From NCBI RefSeq assembly GCF_028736035.1, contig NZ_CP117866.1:9465001-9529000 (forward strand): a stretch of DNA of 64,000 nucleotides, in the 5' to 3' direction. Of this stretch, positions 8,782-17,533 are shown piece by piece. Made by a program: the position numbers and the translations under genes. Source of the stretch: Streptomyces sp. T12 (GTDB lineage Bacteria > Actinomycetota > Actinomycetes > Streptomycetales > Streptomycetaceae). The notes beneath the pieces are model-generated. The model was not told the origin of the DNA. It did no database searches and was given only the letters and a program-made list of their open reading frames with translations. Position 1 is the first letter of the stretch. Each line of letters starts with the position of its first letter.

Positions 8782-9216
8782 ATGGCGAGCGAAGCGCCGA
8801 CCGCCCATGTGTCCGATCTCGACTGGCTGATGAGCGGCCTCGTGCAGCGCGTACCTCACACCACCAGTGCGGTGCTCCTCTCCTGCGACGGGCTCGTGAA
8901 GTCGGTTCACGGCCTCGACCCGGACAGTGCCGACCACATGGCCGCCCTGGCCTCAGGCCTGTACTCCCTCGGCCGCAGCGCCGGGGTCCGTTTCGGCGAC
9001 GGCGGGGACGTGCGCCAGGTCGTCGTCGAACTCGACTCGAGCCTGCTCTTCGTGACCACGGCCGGCTCCGGCACCTGTCTCGCCGTGCTGGCCGGCCGCG
9101 AGGCCGACGCGGCGGTGCTGGGCTACGAGATGGCGATGCTGGTCAAGAGCGTCCGCCCCTACCTGGTCACCGCCCCGCGGCAGCACTCCGTCGAACCGCC
9201 GGCGATGAGGCCTTGA
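8782..9216 (+). CDS. cvnB: Roadblock/LC7 domain protein CvnB
   Basis: CvnB is an MglB-like Roadblock protein thought to regulate the CvnD GTPase. I start at ATG 8782, ten bases after AAGGAG, giving 144 aa. An upstream ATG at 8686 overlaps the cvnA stop and would add 32 low-complexity residues. The core LDWLMSGLVQRVPHTTSAVLLSCDGLVK, then YSLGRSAGVRFG and VVVELDSSLLFVTTAGSGTCLAVLAG is a full Roadblock/LC7 fold. It is followed within 2 bp by cvnC. Confidence 0.9.
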   Translation: MASEAPTAHVSDLDWLMSGLVQRVPHTTSAVLLSCDGLVKSVHGLDPDSADHMAALASGLYSLGRSAGVRFGDGGDVRQVVVELDSSLLFVTTAGSGTCLAVLAGREADAAVLGYEMAMLVKSVRPYLVTAPRQHSVEPPAMRP

Positions 9217-9218
9217 AC

Positions 9219-9590
9219 GTGACGGCGGCCGGCGACGGGCCTTGGCTCGACGACGCGGCCGGACGGCTGGTGCGCCCTTTCACGGTCAGCAACGGCCGTA
9301 CCCGGCCCACCATCGCGCTCGACCTCATGTCGCAGGTGATGGCCACCGGGGCGACCCCCCTCGGCTACCTCGGCCCTGAGCACGAGCAGGCGCTGGACCT
9401 GTGCCGCGCCCCCGTCTCGGTCGCCGAGGTCGCCGCCCACCTGAAGCTGCCGGCGGTGGTCACCAAGGTGCTGCTGTCGGACCTCGTCGACGGCGGGGCG
9501 CTCACCACCAAGCCCCCCGAGTTCCACCACAACCCGACAGACCGGGCTCTTCTGGAGGCAGTGCTCGATGGACTACGACGACAGCTCTGA
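9219..9590 (+). CDS. cvnC: DUF742 protein CvnC
   Basis: Third conservon member, 123 aa, a probable winged-helix adaptor of the membrane complex. GTG 9219 follows GAGG by 8 bases; a TTG at 9213 would overlap the cvnB stop. Diagnostic DUF742 segments are LVRPFTVSNGRTRP, LGPEHEQALDLCRAPVSVAEVAAHLKLPAVVTKVLLSDLVDGG and the C-terminal LLEAVLDGLRR. Its end overlaps the cvnD start by 23 bp, the normal conservon arrangement. Confidence 0.92.
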   Translation: MTAAGDGPWLDDAAGRLVRPFTVSNGRTRPTIALDLMSQVMATGATPLGYLGPEHEQALDLCRAPVSVAEVAAHLKLPAVVTKVLLSDLVDGGALTTKPPEFHHNPTDRALLEAVLDGLRRQL

Positions 9591-10167
9591 CCCGTTCCCC
9601 ACCGCGCTGAAGATCTTGGTGGCGGGAGGGTTCGGAGTCGGCAAGACGACCTTCGTGGGCGCGGTGAGCGAGATCGCGCCACTCAGCACGGAGGAACTGC
9701 TCACTACGGTCAGCGCCGCGACCGACAGTCTGGAGGGTGTCGAGAACAAGGTCGAGACGACGGTCGCCATGGACTTCGGCCGCATCACGCTCGACCCGGA
9801 ACACGTGCTCTATCTGTTCGGCACGCCCGGACAGGAACGCTTCTGGTTCATGTGGGACGAACTCTCGGAGGGCGCGCTCGGCGCGGTCATCCTCGCCGAC
9901 ACCCGGCGCCTGGAGGACTGTTTCGCGGCCGTCGACTTCTTCGAGCAGCGCGGTCTCGGCTTCATCGTCGCGATCAACGAGTTCGACGGCGCCTACCGAT
10001 ACGACCCCGAGGAGGTCCGCGCCGCCATCGACCTCGACCCGGAGATCCCCATCGTCCGCTGCGACGCCAGGATCTCCAGCTCCGGTGTCCAGACCCTGCT
10101 GACCCTCGTCCGGCACCTCATCGCCCACACGCCGGCACACGCGCCGAGCCACGGCGCCCACATGTGA
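9568..10167 (+). CDS. cvnD: MglA/Ras-like small GTPase CvnD
   Basis: A 199-aa GTP-binding protein and fourth conservon member. The P-loop is GGFGVGKTTFVGAVSE (from about residue 14), the switch II region is GTPGQERFWFMWDEL, and the G4 element is NEFDG. Conservon GTPases cycle under control of CvnB and associate with the CvnA complex at the membrane, in what has been likened to a receptor-coupled G-protein system in S. coelicolor. Overlap with cvnC indicates translational coupling. Confidence 0.93.
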   Translation: MDYDDSSDPFPTALKILVAGGFGVGKTTFVGAVSEIAPLSTEELLTTVSAATDSLEGVENKVETTVAMDFGRITLDPEHVLYLFGTPGQERFWFMWDELSEGALGAVILADTRRLEDCFAAVDFFEQRGLGFIVAINEFDGAYRYDPEEVRAAIDLDPEIPIVRCDARISSSGVQTLLTLVRHLIAHTPAHAPSHGAHM

Positions 10168-10226
10168 CACCCGCACACCAGGACGGAGCCGCATATGATC
10201 CACGCCCACAGCGACGGAATCCGCCC

Positions 10227-10802
10227 ATGAGCTACGGCCCACCCCGCCCGGTCGCTCGCCTGCTGCTCACCCCCGAGGACAAGGAGGCCCCCGCCCGCGC
10301 ACAGCGACTGCTGAGACTGGGCCTGGGAGAGCAGGCGGACCCGGCCCTCGACGTCTTCGCGGACCATCTGGCCGCACTCACCGGGGCGCCGTACGCCATG
10401 GTCAACTTCATCGGCGAGAACCGGCAGTTCTTCGCCGGCCTGCATGTGCGGCACGCCGTGAGCCTTGCGCAGGCCGATGACAGCAAGCCGCAGCTGGGCC
10501 GCCATATGGGGCGCGACCATGGGTTCTGCCCCCATGTGGTCGTCCGACGCAAGGCGCTGGTCCTGGAAGACGTCCGCGACTATCCGCGGTTCGCGGGGAA
10601 CCCGATCGTCGACGAGTTCGGTATCCGCTCCTATCTGGGCGCCCCGCTCATCGACTCCATGGGTATGGCGCTGGGCACGGTGGGCGTCGTCGACGTGGAG
10701 CCGCGGCCGTGGGGGAAGGCCGGGCTGGAGACGATCAAGGCATCGGCGGCGGAGCTGGCGGTGCGGCTGGAGCGGCGGGCGGTGGACGGGCTGCCGCTGT
10801 AA
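10227..10802 (+). CDS. GAF domain protein downstream of conservon
   Basis: A 191-aa protein, starting ATG 10227, 59 bp after cvnD. Its GAF domain spans about residues 35-185 (DVFADHLAALTGAPYAMVNFIGENRQFFAGL, then FCPHVVVRRKALVLEDVRDYPRF and IRSYLGAPLIDSMGMALGTVGVVD). No catalytic output domain is attached. GAF proteins of this kind are often found as an extra gene of conservons and may supply a ligand- or redox-sensing input. The Cys in GFCPHV is a candidate sensor residue, which is inference. Confidence 0.85.
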   Translation: MSYGPPRPVARLLLTPEDKEAPARAQRLLRLGLGEQADPALDVFADHLAALTGAPYAMVNFIGENRQFFAGLHVRHAVSLAQADDSKPQLGRHMGRDHGFCPHVVVRRKALVLEDVRDYPRFAGNPIVDEFGIRSYLGAPLIDSMGMALGTVGVVDVEPRPWGKAGLETIKASAAELAVRLERRAVDGLPL

Positions 10803-10875
10803 GCGGCAAGTTCGCTGCCGGCCGGGGGAATTGATGGCTCGGACCGCCTCGGATCTCTCACAGAGGAGGGACACC

Positions 10876-12066
10876 ATGACCGACCTGCGTCTCGGCGCCC
10901 TCGGCTTCGGCCTGCGCGGCTCCCTCGCCCATACCGCGCACCGCCCCGGCCACGGCTCTCGCGTGACCGTCGTCGCCGACCCCGACCCGGCGCGACGGGA
11001 CGACGCCGCGGCCCGTATTCCCGGCGTGCACACGGTCGACGACCATCGCAAGGTGATCGACGCACCGGACGTGGACGCCGTGCTCGTCCTCACTCCGGAC
11101 CACACCCACGCCGACCTCGCCTGCGAGGCCCTGCGTGCGGGCAAGCCCGTGTTCGTCGAGAAGCCCCTGGACATCACCGTCGAGCGCTGCGACCGCATCC
11201 TGCGCACCGCGCACGAGACCGGGACGCGGCTGTACGTCGGGCACAACATGCGGCACATGCCGGTGGTCCGGCTGATGCGCCACATCGTCGAACGCGGCGA
11301 GATCGGCGAGGTCAAGACAGTCTGGGTGCGCCACTTCGTCGGCTACGGCGGCGACTGGTACTTCAAGGACTGGCACGCCGAACGCCGGTACACCACCGGC
11401 CTGTTGCTGCAGAAGGGCGCCCACGACATCGACGTACTGCACTGGCTCGCGGGCGGGTACACGCGCCGCGTGCAGGCGTTCGGCGACCTCATGGTGTACG
11501 GCGACAACCCACACCGACGGGCGCCGGGCGAGCCGAAGGCGGCCGACTGGTACACGGAGGACGGCCACTGGCCGCCGCACACCCAGCGGGCGCTCAACCC
11601 CACCATCGACGTCGAGGATGTGTCGCTGGTCAACATGTGCCTGGACAACGGGGTGTTGGCCGCCTACCAGCAGTGTCACTTCACCCCCGACTACTGGCGC
11701 AACTACACCGTCATCGGTGACGCGGGCCGTCTGGAGAACTTCGGGGACGGGCACGGGGCAGTGGTGCGGGTGTGGAACTCCCGGCGCTCCGTCCACCGCG
11801 CACAGGCCGATGCGGAGTATCCGGTGGCGGATGCCGTGCAGGACACGGACACCGGGCACGGCGGCGCCGATCCGCTGATCATCGACGAGTTCCTGCGGTT
11901 CGTACGGGAGGGAGGGCGCACCGACACCTCGCCGGTGGCCGCCCGGATGGCGGTGGCGGCCGGGTTCGGGGCGACCGAGTCGCTGCGGACGGGAGGAGTC
12001 GTATGCGAGGTGCCACCGCTGGACCCCGAGCTGATCGCGTACTTCGAGGGCGGGCAGCGGGGGTGA
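10876..12066 (+). CDS. Gfo/Idh/MocA family NAD(P)-dependent oxidoreductase
   Basis: A 396-aa protein behind a strong GGAGG site. The Rossmann N-terminus is LGALGFGLRGSLAHTA, followed by VLVLTPDHTHADLACEALRAGKPVFVEKPLD with the conserved EKP Lys. The substrate domain has HWLAGGYTRRVQAFGDLM and a His/Asp-rich active region (KGAHDIDVLHW). The family oxidises sugars, inositols or related polyols. No sugar transport genes flank it, so the substrate is unknown. The next gene is threonine dehydrogenase, 168 bp away, probably a separate unit. Confidence 0.88.
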   Translation: MTDLRLGALGFGLRGSLAHTAHRPGHGSRVTVVADPDPARRDDAAARIPGVHTVDDHRKVIDAPDVDAVLVLTPDHTHADLACEALRAGKPVFVEKPLDITVERCDRILRTAHETGTRLYVGHNMRHMPVVRLMRHIVERGEIGEVKTVWVRHFVGYGGDWYFKDWHAERRYTTGLLLQKGAHDIDVLHWLAGGYTRRVQAFGDLMVYGDNPHRRAPGEPKAADWYTEDGHWPPHTQRALNPTIDVEDVSLVNMCLDNGVLAAYQQCHFTPDYWRNYTVIGDAGRLENFGDGHGAVVRVWNSRRSVHRAQADAEYPVADAVQDTDTGHGGADPLIIDEFLRFVREGGRTDTSPVAARMAVAAGFGATESLRTGGVVCEVPPLDPELIAYFEGGQRG

Positions 12067-12178
12067 GAGGGGCGCGCGGGAGGGCGTGAAGGAAAGCTGT
12101 GGCGCCGCTTAAGAAATCCTCGATGGACCTGGGCGCCGCCGTACGGCAGATTCCTTTGCGATTCCACCCTCCTCCCAC

Positions 12179-12207
12179 GCTGCGGGCTCCCTAGGCATGC
12201 CCGCAGC
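12179..12207 (+). promoter_or_regulatory. Perfect hairpin in the tdh leader
   Basis: GCTGCGGGC (12179-12187) pairs exactly with GCCCGCAGC (12199-12207) across an 11-nt loop. It ends 27 bases before the TTG start of tdh, just ahead of its AGGAG site, so it is either a leader element affecting tdh translation or the terminator of the upstream oxidoreductase gene. No known riboswitch class is recognised. Confidence 0.45.
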
Positions 12208-12234
12208 CGGGACTCACGCACAGGAGCCGTTGCG

Positions 12235-13263
12235 TTGAAGGCGCTGGTCAAGGAGAAAGCGGAGCCCGGGCTCCGGCTCGCGGACGTCCCGGAACCGGCC
12301 GTCGGCCCCGGTGATGTACTGATCAAGGTGCTGCGCACCGGCATCTGCGGCACCGATCTGCACATCCAGGCGTGGGACGGCTGGGCCCAGAAGGCGATCC
12401 GCACCCCGCTCGTGGTCGGGCACGAGTTCGTCGGCGAGGTCGTGGAGACCGGCCGTGACGTCGCGGACATCGCCGTGGGTGACCGGGTGAGCGGTGAGGG
12501 CCATCTCGTCTGCGGCAAGTGCCGCAACTGCCTCGCCGGACGGCGCCACCTGTGCCGGGCCACCATAGGCCTCGGCGTCGGCCGCGACGGTGCCTTCGCC
12601 GAGTACGTCGCTCTGCCCGCCGCCAACGTCTGGGTGCACCGCGTGCCGGTCGACCTCGACGTCGCAGCGATCTTCGACCCGTTCGGCAACGCCGTGCACA
12701 CCGCGCTGTCGTTCCCGCTGGTCGGCGAGGACGTCCTGATCACGGGCGCCGGTCCGATCGGCCTGATGGCGGCGGCGGTGGCCCGGCACGCGGGTGCGCG
12801 CCATGTCGTGATCACCGACGTGAGCGAGGAACGGCTGGAGCTGGCCCGCAAGATCGGCGTGAGCCTCGCGCTGAACGTGTCGCAGGCGAGCATCGCCGAC
12901 GGACAGCGTGAACTCGGCCTGCGCGAGGGCTTCGACATCGGCCTGGAGATGTCCGGCCGCGCCGAGGCCATGCGCGACATGATCGCCAACATGACGCACG
13001 GCGGCCGTATCGCCATGCTCGGCCTGTCCGCGCAGGAGTTCCCGGTCGACTGGGCCCGGATCGTCACCTCGATGATCACTGTCAAGGGCATCTACGGCCG
13101 CGAGATGTTCGAGACCTGGTACGCGATGTCCGTCCTGCTGGAGGGCGGCCTCGACCTGGCCCCCGTGATCACCGGCCGGTACGGCTACCGCGACTTCGAG
13201 GCGGCGTTCGCCGACGCGGCGAGCGGCCGCGGCGGCAAGGTCATCCTCGACTGGACCGCGTAA
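12235..13263 (+). CDS. tdh: L-threonine 3-dehydrogenase
   Basis: Oxidises L-threonine with NAD+ to 2-amino-3-oxobutyrate in the cytoplasm. The 342-aa protein uses TTG 12235, eight bases after AGGAG. The catalytic zinc ligands Cys38 (TGICGTDLH) and His63-Glu64 (VVGHEF) fall at the same numbers as in E. coli Tdh. Four cysteines in [19 protein letters not shown] hold the structural zinc. The NAD site is [15 protein letters not shown]. kbl follows 48 bp later, giving the complete two-step route from threonine to glycine and acetyl-CoA. Confidence 0.95.
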   Translation: MKALVKEKAEPGLRLADVPEPAVGPGDVLIKVLRTGICGTDLHIQAWDGWAQKAIRTPLVVGHEFVGEVVETGRDVADIAVGDRVSGEGHLVCGKCRNCLAGRRHLCRATIGLGVGRDGAFAEYVALPAANVWVHRVPVDLDVAAIFDPFGNAVHTALSFPLVGEDVLITGAGPIGLMAAAVARHAGARHVVITDVSEERLELARKIGVSLALNVSQASIADGQRELGLREGFDIGLEMSGRAEAMRDMIANMTHGGRIAMLGLSAQEFPVDWARIVTSMITVKGIYGREMFETWYAMSVLLEGGLDLAPVITGRYGYRDFEAAFADAASGRGGKVILDWTA

Positions 13264-13311
13264 CTCACCACGTAACTGCCCTCACCCGCAAGCACCTTCA
13301 GGAGCTTTCCG

Positions 13312-14505
13312 ATGTTCGACTCCGTGCGCGACGACCTGCGCGCCACCCTCGACGAGATCCGCTCCGCCGGCCTGCACAAGCCCGAGCGTGTGATCGGCAC
13401 CCCGCAGTCCGCGACCGTCGGCGTCACCGCGGGCGGCCGCCCGGGCGAGGTCCTCAACTTCTGTGCCAACAACTACCTCGGCCTCGCCGACCACCCCGAG
13501 GTGATCGCCGCCGCCCACGAGGCACTGGACCGCTGGGGCTACGGCATGGCCTCGGTCCGCTTCATCTGCGGCACGCAGGAGGTGCACAAGGAGCTGGAGG
13601 CGCGGCTGTCCGCCTTCCTCGGCCAGGAGGACACGATCCTGTACTCCTCCTGCTTCGATGCCAACGGCGGCGTGTTCGAGACGCTGCTCGGCCCGGAGGA
13701 CGCGGTGATCTCCGACGCGCTGAACCACGCGTCGATCATCGACGGCATCCGCCTGTCCAAGGCCCGCCGCTTGCGCTACGCCAACCGCGATCTGGCCGAC
13801 CTGGAAAGCCAGTTGAAGGAGGCGCAGTCCGCGAGGCGCCGGCTGATCGTCACCGACGGTGTCTTCTCCATGGACGGCTATGTGGCCCCGCTGCGCGAGA
13901 TCTGCGACCTCGCCGACCGCTACGACGCCATGGTCATGGTCGACGACTCGCACGCCGTCGGCTTCGTCGGCCCCGGCGGCCGCGGCACGCCCGAGCTGCA
14001 CGGCGTCATGGACCGCGTCGACATCATCACCGGCACCCTCGGCAAGGCACTCGGCGGCGCGTCCGGCGGCTACGTGGCGGCCCGGGCCGAGATCGTCGCC
14101 CTGCTCCGCCAGCGCTCGCGGCCGTACCTCTTCTCGAACACGCTGGCCCCGGTGATCGCGGCGGCCTCGCTCAAGGTTCTCGACCTGCTGGAGTCCGCGG
14201 ACGACCTGCGCGTGCGGCTGAACGAGAACACCGCGCTGTTCCGCCGCCGGATGACCGAGGAGGGCTTCGAGATCCTCCCCGGCGAGCACGCCATCGCGCC
14301 CGTGATGATCGGCGACGCGGCCAAGGCGGGCCGACTGGCGGAGCTGCTGCTGGAGCGGGGTGTGTACGTGATCGGCTTCTCGTACCCGGTCGTGCCGCAG
14401 GGCCAGGCCCGCATCCGTGTCCAGCTGTCCGCCGCGCACTCGACGGACGACGTCAACCGTGCCGTCGACGCCTTCGTCGCGGCCCGGGCGGAACTGGAAG
14501 CCTGA
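13312..14505 (+). CDS. kbl: Glycine C-acetyltransferase (2-amino-3-ketobutyrate CoA ligase)
   Basis: A PLP enzyme of the alpha-oxoamine synthase family, 397 aa, that cleaves 2-amino-3-oxobutyrate with CoA to glycine and acetyl-CoA. The start ATG 13312 has CAGGAG upstream. Visible motifs are [38 protein letters not shown] and the PLP-Lys segment [14 protein letters not shown]. Length and order match bacterial Kbl throughout. It is co-directional with tdh. The downstream LysR gene is only 38 bp away, but carries its own -10-like element. Confidence 0.96.
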   Translation: MFDSVRDDLRATLDEIRSAGLHKPERVIGTPQSATVGVTAGGRPGEVLNFCANNYLGLADHPEVIAAAHEALDRWGYGMASVRFICGTQEVHKELEARLSAFLGQEDTILYSSCFDANGGVFETLLGPEDAVISDALNHASIIDGIRLSKARRLRYANRDLADLESQLKEAQSARRRLIVTDGVFSMDGYVAPLREICDLADRYDAMVMVDDSHAVGFVGPGGRGTPELHGVMDRVDIITGTLGKALGGASGGYVAARAEIVALLRQRSRPYLFSNTLAPVIAAASLKVLDLLESADDLRVRLNENTALFRRRMTEEGFEILPGEHAIAPVMIGDAAKAGRLAELLLERGVYVIGFSYPVVPQGQARIRVQLSAAHSTDDVNRAVDAFVAARAELEA

Positions 14506-14529
14506 CGTCCGGCCGGCCCGGACATATTG

Positions 14530-14538
14530 CGATAATCG
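14530..14538 (+). promoter_or_regulatory. Palindrome overlapping a -10-like box at the LysR start
   Basis: CGATAATCG is symmetric around a central A and contains GATAAT (14531-14536), a good -10 hexamer. The LysR ATG at 14544 is only 7 bp downstream, so transcription from it would give a leaderless or nearly leaderless mRNA, possibly autoregulated at this site. Confidence 0.35.
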
Positions 14539-14543
14539 ATCCC

Positions 14544-15446
14544 ATGATCGAAGCGCGGCGGCTCCACATCCTCCGTGCGGTGGCCGACCACCGTACGGTG
14601 ACGGCGGCTGCCGCCGCGCTGTATCTGACCCCGTCGGCGGTCTCCCAGCAGCTCACGGCCCTCGAACAGGAGACGGGCCACCGCCTGGTGGAGCGCGGCG
14701 CCAAGGGCGTACGGCTCACCCCCGCCGGCGAGATCCTGCTCAGCCACACCAACGCGGTCCTCGCCCAGCTGGAGCGCGCGGAGGCCGAGCTCGCGGCGTA
14801 CAGCTCGGGCGCGGCCGGCACGGTCACGGTCGCCTCCTTCGCGACCGGCATCGCCCTGGTCGTCGCACCGGCGGTGGCCCGCCTCGCCGGGACGTCCCCC
14901 GGTATCCGCATCCGCGTCCAGGACGCCGAGGGCGACGCCAGCCTGCCGATGGTGCTGGACCGGCAGGTCGACATCGCGGTGGCCGTCGAGTACCGGGGGG
15001 CACCGCCCGCCGACGACCCACGCCTGGCCCACGTACCGCTGTACGCCGAGCCCTTCGACGCGGTCGTCCCGGTGAGCCACCGGTTGGCCGACGCGGCCGA
15101 GGTCCCGCTCTCCGAGCTGGCCAAGGACTCGTGGATCGGCCCGTACCCCGGTAACCCCTGCCACGACGTGGTCGTCCTGGCCTGCGAGAACGCCGGATTC
15201 CTGCCCCGCCTCGAACACTCCTCGGACGACTTCCGCGCCGTCGTCGCCCTCGCCTCGGCCGACGCGGGAGTGGCGCTCGTACCGCGCTCGGCGCTGCGCG
15301 GCATGGACCTCACGGGCGTCGTCGTCCGGCCCGTGGACGGGGTGGCGCCCACGCGCCGAGTCTTCGCGGCCGTACGGCGAGGTGCCGAGGAGCACCCGCT
15401 GATCCGGCCGGTGCTGGAGGCGCTCGAGGAGGTGGCGGGGGAGTGA
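14544..15446 (+). CDS. LysR family transcriptional regulator
   Basis: A 300-aa protein with the N-terminal LysR winged HTH (RRLHILRAVADHRTVTAAAAALYLTPSAVSQQLTALEQETGHRL) and a periplasmic-binding-like effector domain from about residue 90 (GTVTVASFATGIALVVAPAVARL). It follows tdh-kbl on the same strand; LysR regulators usually act on adjacent genes, so control of threonine catabolism is possible but not shown. The short upstream spacing with a GATAAT element suggests an own promoter. Confidence 0.88.
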   Translation: MIEARRLHILRAVADHRTVTAAAAALYLTPSAVSQQLTALEQETGHRLVERGAKGVRLTPAGEILLSHTNAVLAQLERAEAELAAYSSGAAGTVTVASFATGIALVVAPAVARLAGTSPGIRIRVQDAEGDASLPMVLDRQVDIAVAVEYRGAPPADDPRLAHVPLYAEPFDAVVPVSHRLADAAEVPLSELAKDSWIGPYPGNPCHDVVVLACENAGFLPRLEHSSDDFRAVVALASADAGVALVPRSALRGMDLTGVVVRPVDGVAPTRRVFAAVRRGAEEHPLIRPVLEALEEVAGE

Positions 15447-15464
15447 GCCTGCCGTAACGTCACC

Positions 15465-15499
15465 GTTTCATATGTGGGATACCGTCCCGAATATGAAAC
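15465..15499. promoter_or_regulatory. Inverted repeat operator over the XRE-cupin gene start
   Basis: GTTTCATAT (15465-15473) and ATATGAAAC (15491-15499) are perfect 9-bp arms 26 bp apart centre to centre. The right arm contains the ATG of the regulator (15493). An A/T-rich palindrome of this quality in such GC-rich DNA points to an autoregulatory operator for the adjacent HTH protein. Confidence 0.65.
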
Positions 15500-16077
15500 A
15501 CGCGGACGATGATGCAGACCCGAGCGCGGTCGACACCCGCCTCGGCGCCCGCTTGGCCGAGTTGCGGGCCGAACACGGCTGGTCCCTCGGCGAGTTGGCG
15601 GAACGCACCGGCATCAGCCGCTCGACCCTGTCCCGGGCCGAGCGGGCGGAGATCAGCCCCACCGCCTCGCTCCTGAACCGCCTGTGCCACGTCTACGGCC
15701 GCACCATGTCCCAACTGCTCAGCGAGGTCGAGTCCGAGCCCGCGCTGCTGGTGCGGACGGCCGAACAGCCGGTGTGGGAGGACCGCGCCTCCGGATTCGT
15801 ACGACGGTCCGTGTCGCCGCCGCACGCCGGGCTGCGCGCCGAACTCGTCGAGGGGCGGCTCATCGGGGGCGCCGACATCGCCTACGACCGGCCGCCCGTA
15901 CCGGGGTTGGAACAGCACATCTGGGTGCTGGAAGGGGAGCTCGGCGTGACGGTTCAGGAGGCCGAGCACCGCCTCGGAGCCGGGGACTGTCTGCGGATGC
16001 GGGTGTGGGGGCCGACGCGGTTCCGGTGCGCGGGGCCCGAAGCGGTGCGGTACGTGCTGGCGGTGGTGCTGCCATGA
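15493..16077 (+). CDS. XRE-type HTH regulator with C-terminal cupin domain
   Basis: I chose ATG 15493, giving 194 aa; ATG 15472 in the same frame would add 7 residues. The HTH (LGARLAELRAEHGWSLGELAERTGISRSTLSRAERAEISPTASLLNRLC) occupies about residues 17-66. A small cupin follows (EQHIWVLEGELGVTVQEAEHRLGAGDCLRM). Such proteins repress transcription and sense small molecules through the cupin. It overlaps the acetyltransferase gene by 4 bp (ATGA), so the two are one operon and the acetyltransferase is probably part of the response. The inverted repeat on its start suggests autoregulation. Confidence 0.87.
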   Translation: MKHADDDADPSAVDTRLGARLAELRAEHGWSLGELAERTGISRSTLSRAERAEISPTASLLNRLCHVYGRTMSQLLSEVESEPALLVRTAEQPVWEDRASGFVRRSVSPPHAGLRAELVEGRLIGGADIAYDRPPVPGLEQHIWVLEGELGVTVQEAEHRLGAGDCLRMRVWGPTRFRCAGPEAVRYVLAVVLP

Positions 16078-16586
16078 TCGTGACGCGACTGGACGAGGCC
16101 CAACTGCTGGACCGGATCGAGGAGTTGGCCGACCTGCTGGTGGACACCGTGCAGGACGGTGCCTCCGTCGGCTTCCTCGCCCCTCTCGACCGTACGGCGG
16201 CCATGGCCTGGTGGAAGGAGCGCGCGGCCGGCGTCGGCGCCGGGCGGCTGGCCGTGTGGGTGGCGCAGGAGGGCGGGCGAACCGTCGGCACGGTCAGCCT
16301 GGACTTCCCCGACAAACCGAACAGCCGCCACCGGGCCGAACTGGTCAAGCTGATGGTGCGCCGGGACGCGCGGGGACAGGGCCTCGGCCGCAGACTCCTG
16401 ACGACCGCCGAAGAGGCGGCGATCGGCGCCGGTGTCACCCTCCTCCACCTGGACACCGAGACCGACAGCCTCGCCGAGCGCCTGTACGACTCGGCCGGCT
16501 GGACCCGGGCCGGGGTGATCCCCGACTACGCGGCGAGCCCGGCCGGAGTTCTGCGGCCCACGACGATCTACTACAAGTACCTGTGA
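16074..16586 (+). CDS. GNAT family N-acetyltransferase
   Basis: A 170-aa acetyl-CoA-dependent acetyltransferase coupled to the XRE-cupin gene by ATGA. The acetyl-CoA binding signature is VRRDARGQGLGRRLLTTAEEAA, preceded by the beta4 segment ELVKLMV; the C-terminus has ERLYDSAGWTRAGVIPDYA. The substrate could be an amine, an aminoglycoside-like compound or a protein N-terminus. Translational coupling to a small-molecule-sensing repressor suggests a detoxification role, which is inference. Confidence 0.87.
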   Translation: MIVTRLDEAQLLDRIEELADLLVDTVQDGASVGFLAPLDRTAAMAWWKERAAGVGAGRLAVWVAQEGGRTVGTVSLDFPDKPNSRHRAELVKLMVRRDARGQGLGRRLLTTAEEAAIGAGVTLLHLDTETDSLAERLYDSAGWTRAGVIPDYAASPAGVLRPTTIYYKYL

Positions 16587-16796
16587 CCGGTCGCCCGATT
16601 GTCAGTGCCGCCTGGAACACTCGCCGTCGTTGATCGACACCGGGTCGAACAAGCGGTACGCCAAGGGGGATTGCCTGGCCTGGGCGTGAGTATTTCGTTC
16701 ATGAACTTCAGCTTCAGGGCCCGTTTCGTGGGGGCGGGGGGTGGACCGGCCTCTCTCACCAGGTGATTGTCAGTGTCGGCCGCTACCGTGCGTCTC

Positions 16797-17150
16797 ATGC
16801 CGGATGCCGAAGACGTACGCCGTATCGCCCTTTCTCTGCCGGACACGACGGAGAAGATCGCCTGGAGCATGCCCACGTTCCGGGTCGCGGGCAAGATGTT
16901 CGCCACGCTGCCCGAGGACGAGACCTCCCTCGCGGTGCGCTGTCCCAAGGAGGAGCGCGACGAACTCGTCCTGGCCGAGCCGGAGAAGTTCTGGATCGCC
17001 GACCACGAGGCGCAGTTCGCCTGGGTGCGGGCCCGGCTCGCCGCCATCGAGGACGAGGACGAACTGCGCGACATCCTCGCCGACTCCTGGCGCCAGGCCG
17101 CACCGTCGCGCCTGCTGGATGCGCACCCCGAGTTGGGCCTGCCCGGATAA
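16797..17150 (+). CDS. MmcQ/YjbR family DNA-binding-fold protein
   Basis: A 117-aa protein in the CyaY-like YjbR fold (DVRRIALSLPDTTEKIAWSMPTFRVAGKMFATLPEDETSLAVRCPKEERDELV, ending DSWRQAAPSRLLDAH). I start at ATG 16797; an upstream in-frame GTG at 16767 would add ten residues not typical of the family. YjbR proteins are small, widespread and of uncertain function. It stands alone between the acetyltransferase and a tRNA gene. The 210 bp before it hold nothing I recognise. Confidence 0.8.
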   Translation: MPDAEDVRRIALSLPDTTEKIAWSMPTFRVAGKMFATLPEDETSLAVRCPKEERDELVLAEPEKFWIADHEAQFAWVRARLAAIEDEDELRDILADSWRQAAPSRLLDAHPELGLPG

Positions 17151-17230
17151 AGGAGTGCGCGACCACCGACCCGAGTGCGGTATTGTTTCCATGCGCGTTC
17201 GGCCGGGGGAAACCCCAGGTCAGACGGCAC

Positions 17231-17304
<74 letters not shown>

Positions 17305-17312
17305 CGGTGTCG

Positions 17313-17348
17313 ACCAGCGGGTTTGCCAATCATGGCAGACCCGCTGGT
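17313..17348 (+). terminator. tRNA terminator hairpin
   Basis: ACCAGCGGGTTTGCC (17313-17327) pairs with GGCAGACCCGCTGGT (17334-17348), 14 of 15 positions plus one G-U, around a 6-nt loop. It is followed by TTGCTTTT, giving a U-rich tail. It terminates the tRNA transcript and also faces the convergent DUF4916 gene. Confidence 0.85.
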
Positions 17349-17533
17349 TGCTTTTGTGGCGTCGGTCGCGGCTTCGGCACGGATCGCCCCGCTCGGGCGC
17401 CCTGTCGCACCGCCTCTTCAGACGCCGATCCTCCCGTCCGGGGTGGGCGGGCCCAGCAGTGAGCCGTCGGCCGGTACCGGGCCTTCGCCCAATTCCGGCC
17501 CCACCTGAGCCTCGCCCCACGTCCCCTCGGCGG

